From: Shimia sp.
Lineage (GTDB): Bacteria; Pseudomonadota; Alphaproteobacteria; Rhodobacterales; Rhodobacteraceae
Assembly (NCBI RefSeq): GCF_022448905.1
Contig: NZ_JAKVCW010000013.1
Coordinates: 62,001 to 126,000, forward strand
Length of the DNA stretch: 64,000 nucleotides
Reading direction: 5' to 3'
Positions 62,156 to 64,000 of the stretch are shown here, piece by piece. Within the stretch, counting starts at the first letter, position 1; each line of letters starts with the position of its first letter. A program made the translations under genes and the position numbers. A model generated the notes under the pieces. That model saw only the letters and a program-made list of their open reading frames with translations. It ran no database searches and was not told where the DNA came from.

Positions 62156-63207
62156 CCGACAGCCAAATTGCAGACCGCAAAGTCGAACACATTCGCATCA
62201 TCACATCGGACACAGGTGTTGAGCGGAACAACAGCGGCTTTGACCAAATCCAGCTGACACACCGCGCGTTGCCCGAGTTGAACTTCGGGGATATCAACAC
62301 GCAAACCACCTTCCTCGGCAAACCGCTGAGTTTTCCGCTTTTGATTTCCTCGATGACCGGAGGAACAGGTGACGAAATCCTGCGGATCAACCGCAACCTA
62401 GCGACAGCCGCCGAAAAGACCGGCGTCGCTATGGCTGTTGGGTCTCAGCGCGTCATGTTTACCGATCAATCGGCGACATCAAGCTTTGCCTTACGAGACG
62501 TGGCCCCTACCACACCAATCGTTGGCAATGTTGGTGCGGTGCAACTGAATTACGGTTTTGGGCATTCCGAATGCTTAGAAGCTGTAGAGGCTATTCAGGC
62601 GGACGGGCTGTATTTGCACCTGAACCCTCTTCAGGAAGTGATCCAGCCCGAAGGCGATGTCAATTTCGCGGGCCTTCTCGCTCAAATCGCGGTCATCACC
62701 GAGGTTCTCCCTGTGCCAGTGCTGTTGAAAGAGATTGGCTGCGGCTTGTCGGCACAAGACATTCAACTGGCTTTTGACGCTGGCGTTCGACATTTCGACG
62801 TCGCGGGGCGCGGCGGCACCTCCTGGAGCCGGATTGAATACCACCGTCGTGCCCACGATGGCGACGACTTGGGCTTGGTTTTTCAAGATTGGGGCTTAAC
62901 TACAGTCGATGCTCTGCAGGACGCGCGCGCGTATCTAAGCAAAGCAAACGAAACAACAACTTTGATTGCCAGTGGAGGCATTCGAAACGGCATTGATATG
63001 GCAAAGTCGCTGATACTTGGCGCAGACCTATGCGGCGTCGCGGCGCCGTTCCTGAGCGCCGCGCAAACGTCCAGCGAAGCAGTCGTGGCAGTGATTGAGA
63101 AATTCCGACGAGAGTTTCAAACCGCTATGTTCCTGCTCGGCTGCCAGAACATTGCCGCGCTTCGGTGTAACGCTGACCTTCTGAGACAACATGGGAACTC
63201 GCTTTGA
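62152..63207 (+). CDS. idi: Type 2 isopentenyl-diphosphate delta-isomerase (FMN)
   Basis: A 351-residue IDI-2 flavoenzyme that interconverts IPP and DMAPP using FMN and NADPH. The signature regions are SSMTGGTGDE, VGSQRVMF, HLNPLQEVIQPEGD and GGTSWSRIE. Start ATG 62152 (MTDSQIADRK) overlaps mvaA; its stop overlaps the next start by 4 bp. Bacteria with the mevalonate route often carry this isomerase with it. Confidence 0.96.
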   Translation: MTDSQIADRKVEHIRIITSDTGVERNNSGFDQIQLTHRALPELNFGDINTQTTFLGKPLSFPLLISSMTGGTGDEILRINRNLATAAEKTGVAMAVGSQRVMFTDQSATSSFALRDVAPTTPIVGNVGAVQLNYGFGHSECLEAVEAIQADGLYLHLNPLQEVIQPEGDVNFAGLLAQIAVITEVLPVPVLLKEIGCGLSAQDIQLAFDAGVRHFDVAGRGGTSWSRIEYHRRAHDGDDLGLVFQDWGLTTVDALQDARAYLSKANETTTLIASGGIRNGIDMAKSLILGADLCGVAAPFLSAAQTSSEAVVAVIEKFRREFQTAMFLLGCQNIAALRCNADLLRQHGNSL

Positions 63208-64000
63208 CAACACCGGGTATTGAGGCGCTGAGCTTTTTCACGCCACGCAGATATGTCCACCTCAATGAATTGGCCACCCATCATGGGATTGATCCGGCCA
63301 AGTTCTCTCGAGGCATTGGCCAGGAGAAGATCGCGCTGCCAAATGCGGACGAAGACATCGTCACAATGGCGGCAGAGGCCGCTTTGCCAATTGTGGAACG
63401 TGTTGGCGTAGAAAGCATCGACACTGTTCTTTTTGCGACGGAAACCGGGATTGATCAGTCCAAGGCCGCCGCAATTTACGTCCACCGCCTGTTGGGACTG
63501 TCGCCCAACTGCCGCTGCGTCGAACTCAAGCAGGCCTGTTATTCCGCCACCGCAGCGCTGCAAATGGCAGCCAGCTATGTGGCCCGGAAGCCAAGCCGCA
63601 AGGTTCTGGTCATTGCCTCCGATGTGGCGCGCTATGACCTTGGCAGCTCCGGCGAAGCCACCCAGGGTGCAGGTGCGGTTGCGATCCTCGTCAGTTCCGA
63701 ACCCAAAATAGCCGAAATCGGCACCGAGTCCGGCCTATACACTGAAGACTGCATGGATTTTTGGCGACCAAACCATCGTCGCACCCCCTTGTTTGATGGC
63801 AAAGCATCGACCCTGCGCTATCTCAACGCGCTCGTGGAAGCCTGGAAAGACTACCAGGCAAACGGCGGCTTGGACTACGATGCCTTCTCCCGGTTCTGCT
63901 TCCATGTGCCCTTCTCCCGAATGGGGGAGAAAGCCAATAGCCACCTCGCCAAGGCCAACGGCCAAAAACAAAATCCTGACCACGTGCTGCCAAGCCTGAT
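63204..64000 (+). CDS. mvaS: HMG-CoA synthase (mevalonate pathway), 3' truncated by window edge
   Basis: The frame opens at TTG 63204, overlapping the idi stop, and continues past the window end with about 265 residues seen. The catalytic Cys is in ELKQACYSATAAL, the general-base Glu in ATETGIDQSK, and FHVPFSRMGEKA precedes the edge. It condenses acetyl-CoA with acetoacetyl-CoA. A GGGAA site lies upstream. With mvaA and idi it reproduces the mvaA-idi-hcs order of the Paracoccus zeaxanthinifaciens operon, so mevalonate kinase genes should follow outside. Confidence 0.93.
   Translation, partial: MTTPGIEALSFFTPRRYVHLNELATHHGIDPAKFSRGIGQEKIALPNADEDIVTMAAEAALPIVERVGVESIDTVLFATETGIDQSKAAAIYVHRLLGLSPNCRCVELKQACYSATAALQMAASYVARKPSRKVLVIASDVARYDLGSSGEATQGAGAVAILVSSEPKIAEIGTESGLYTEDCMDFWRPNHRRTPLFDGKASTLRYLNALVEAWKDYQANGGLDYDAFSRFCFHVPFSRMGEKANSHLAKANGQKQNPDHVLPSL

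Noticed and set aside
1..64000. CRISPR arrays, tRNA and rRNA genes, prophage
   Set aside because: No regularly spaced repeats, tRNA cloverleaf or phage structural genes were recognised on reading; tRNA-scan software could still find a missed one.

Overview
The window looks like chromosomal DNA of a marine alphaproteobacterium of the Rhodobacterales (Roseobacter group). The inference rests on base composition that appears moderately GC-rich, the gene families present (ArgP-type LysR, YebC, MaeB, class 2 PyrD, GlmU-GlmS, SqdB, Fat-type siderophore ABC genes with DUF2218, HemP) and RirA-like iron boxes of the form TGA-N9-TCA. Genus and species cannot be read from the sequence. I see no tRNA, rRNA or CRISPR array.

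Layout. 1-21229 is mostly housekeeping: the end of an unknown gene and an ArgP-like regulator, a membrane acyltransferase, YebC, an SLC13-type permease, a GAPDH/malic enzyme pair, ureidoglycine aminohydrolase, an SRAP DNA-crosslink sensor with DUF1992, a periplasmic 5'-nucleotidase, DUF952-pyrD-arsC, a DegT aminotransferase, gph, then glmU-glmS-DNA glycosylase-moaA. 21240-32066 is a sugar-uptake and catabolism cluster: a LacI repressor with two identical operators, a binding-protein ABC importer, two TIM-barrel isomerases/epimerases, two Gfo/Idh/MocA oxidoreductases and an outer-membrane porin. It has no kinase and no glycoside hydrolase, which suggests oxidative (keto-sugar) processing. 32269-35451 holds a UDP-sulfoquinovose synthase homologue followed by a polytopic GT2 glycosyltransferase. 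35390-37816 is a P450-ferredoxin-AraC operon, divergent from a polyamine-type ABC importer (38093-42064). 42061-43856 is an AbrB-family membrane protein divergent from a GntR regulator.

44121-58536 is an iron-acquisition island: HemP, two paralogous TonB-dependent receptors, an AraC regulator, a complete ExbB-ExbD-ExbD-TonB energising unit, a four-gene siderophore ABC importer, a DUF2218 protein and a MarR regulator. An intact IS3-family insertion sequence (55220-56478) with 3-bp target duplication sits directly after the MarR stop codon. After a cystathionine lyase-type gene and about 1 kb without a supportable gene (including an 11-C run), the window ends in a mevalonate-pathway operon: HMG-CoA reductase, type 2 IPP isomerase and the start of HMG-CoA synthase. 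That pathway is exceptional in alphaproteobacteria, which normally use the MEP route, and the gene order matches the Paracoccus zeaxanthinifaciens mevalonate operon.

I found no gene cluster that is clearly an entirely new system. The most promising leads are the kinase-free sugar cluster, the SqdB plus membrane GT2 pair (possibly a sulfoquinovose-containing glycan rather than the lipid SQDG), the P450 with an altered I-helix, and the mevalonate operon.
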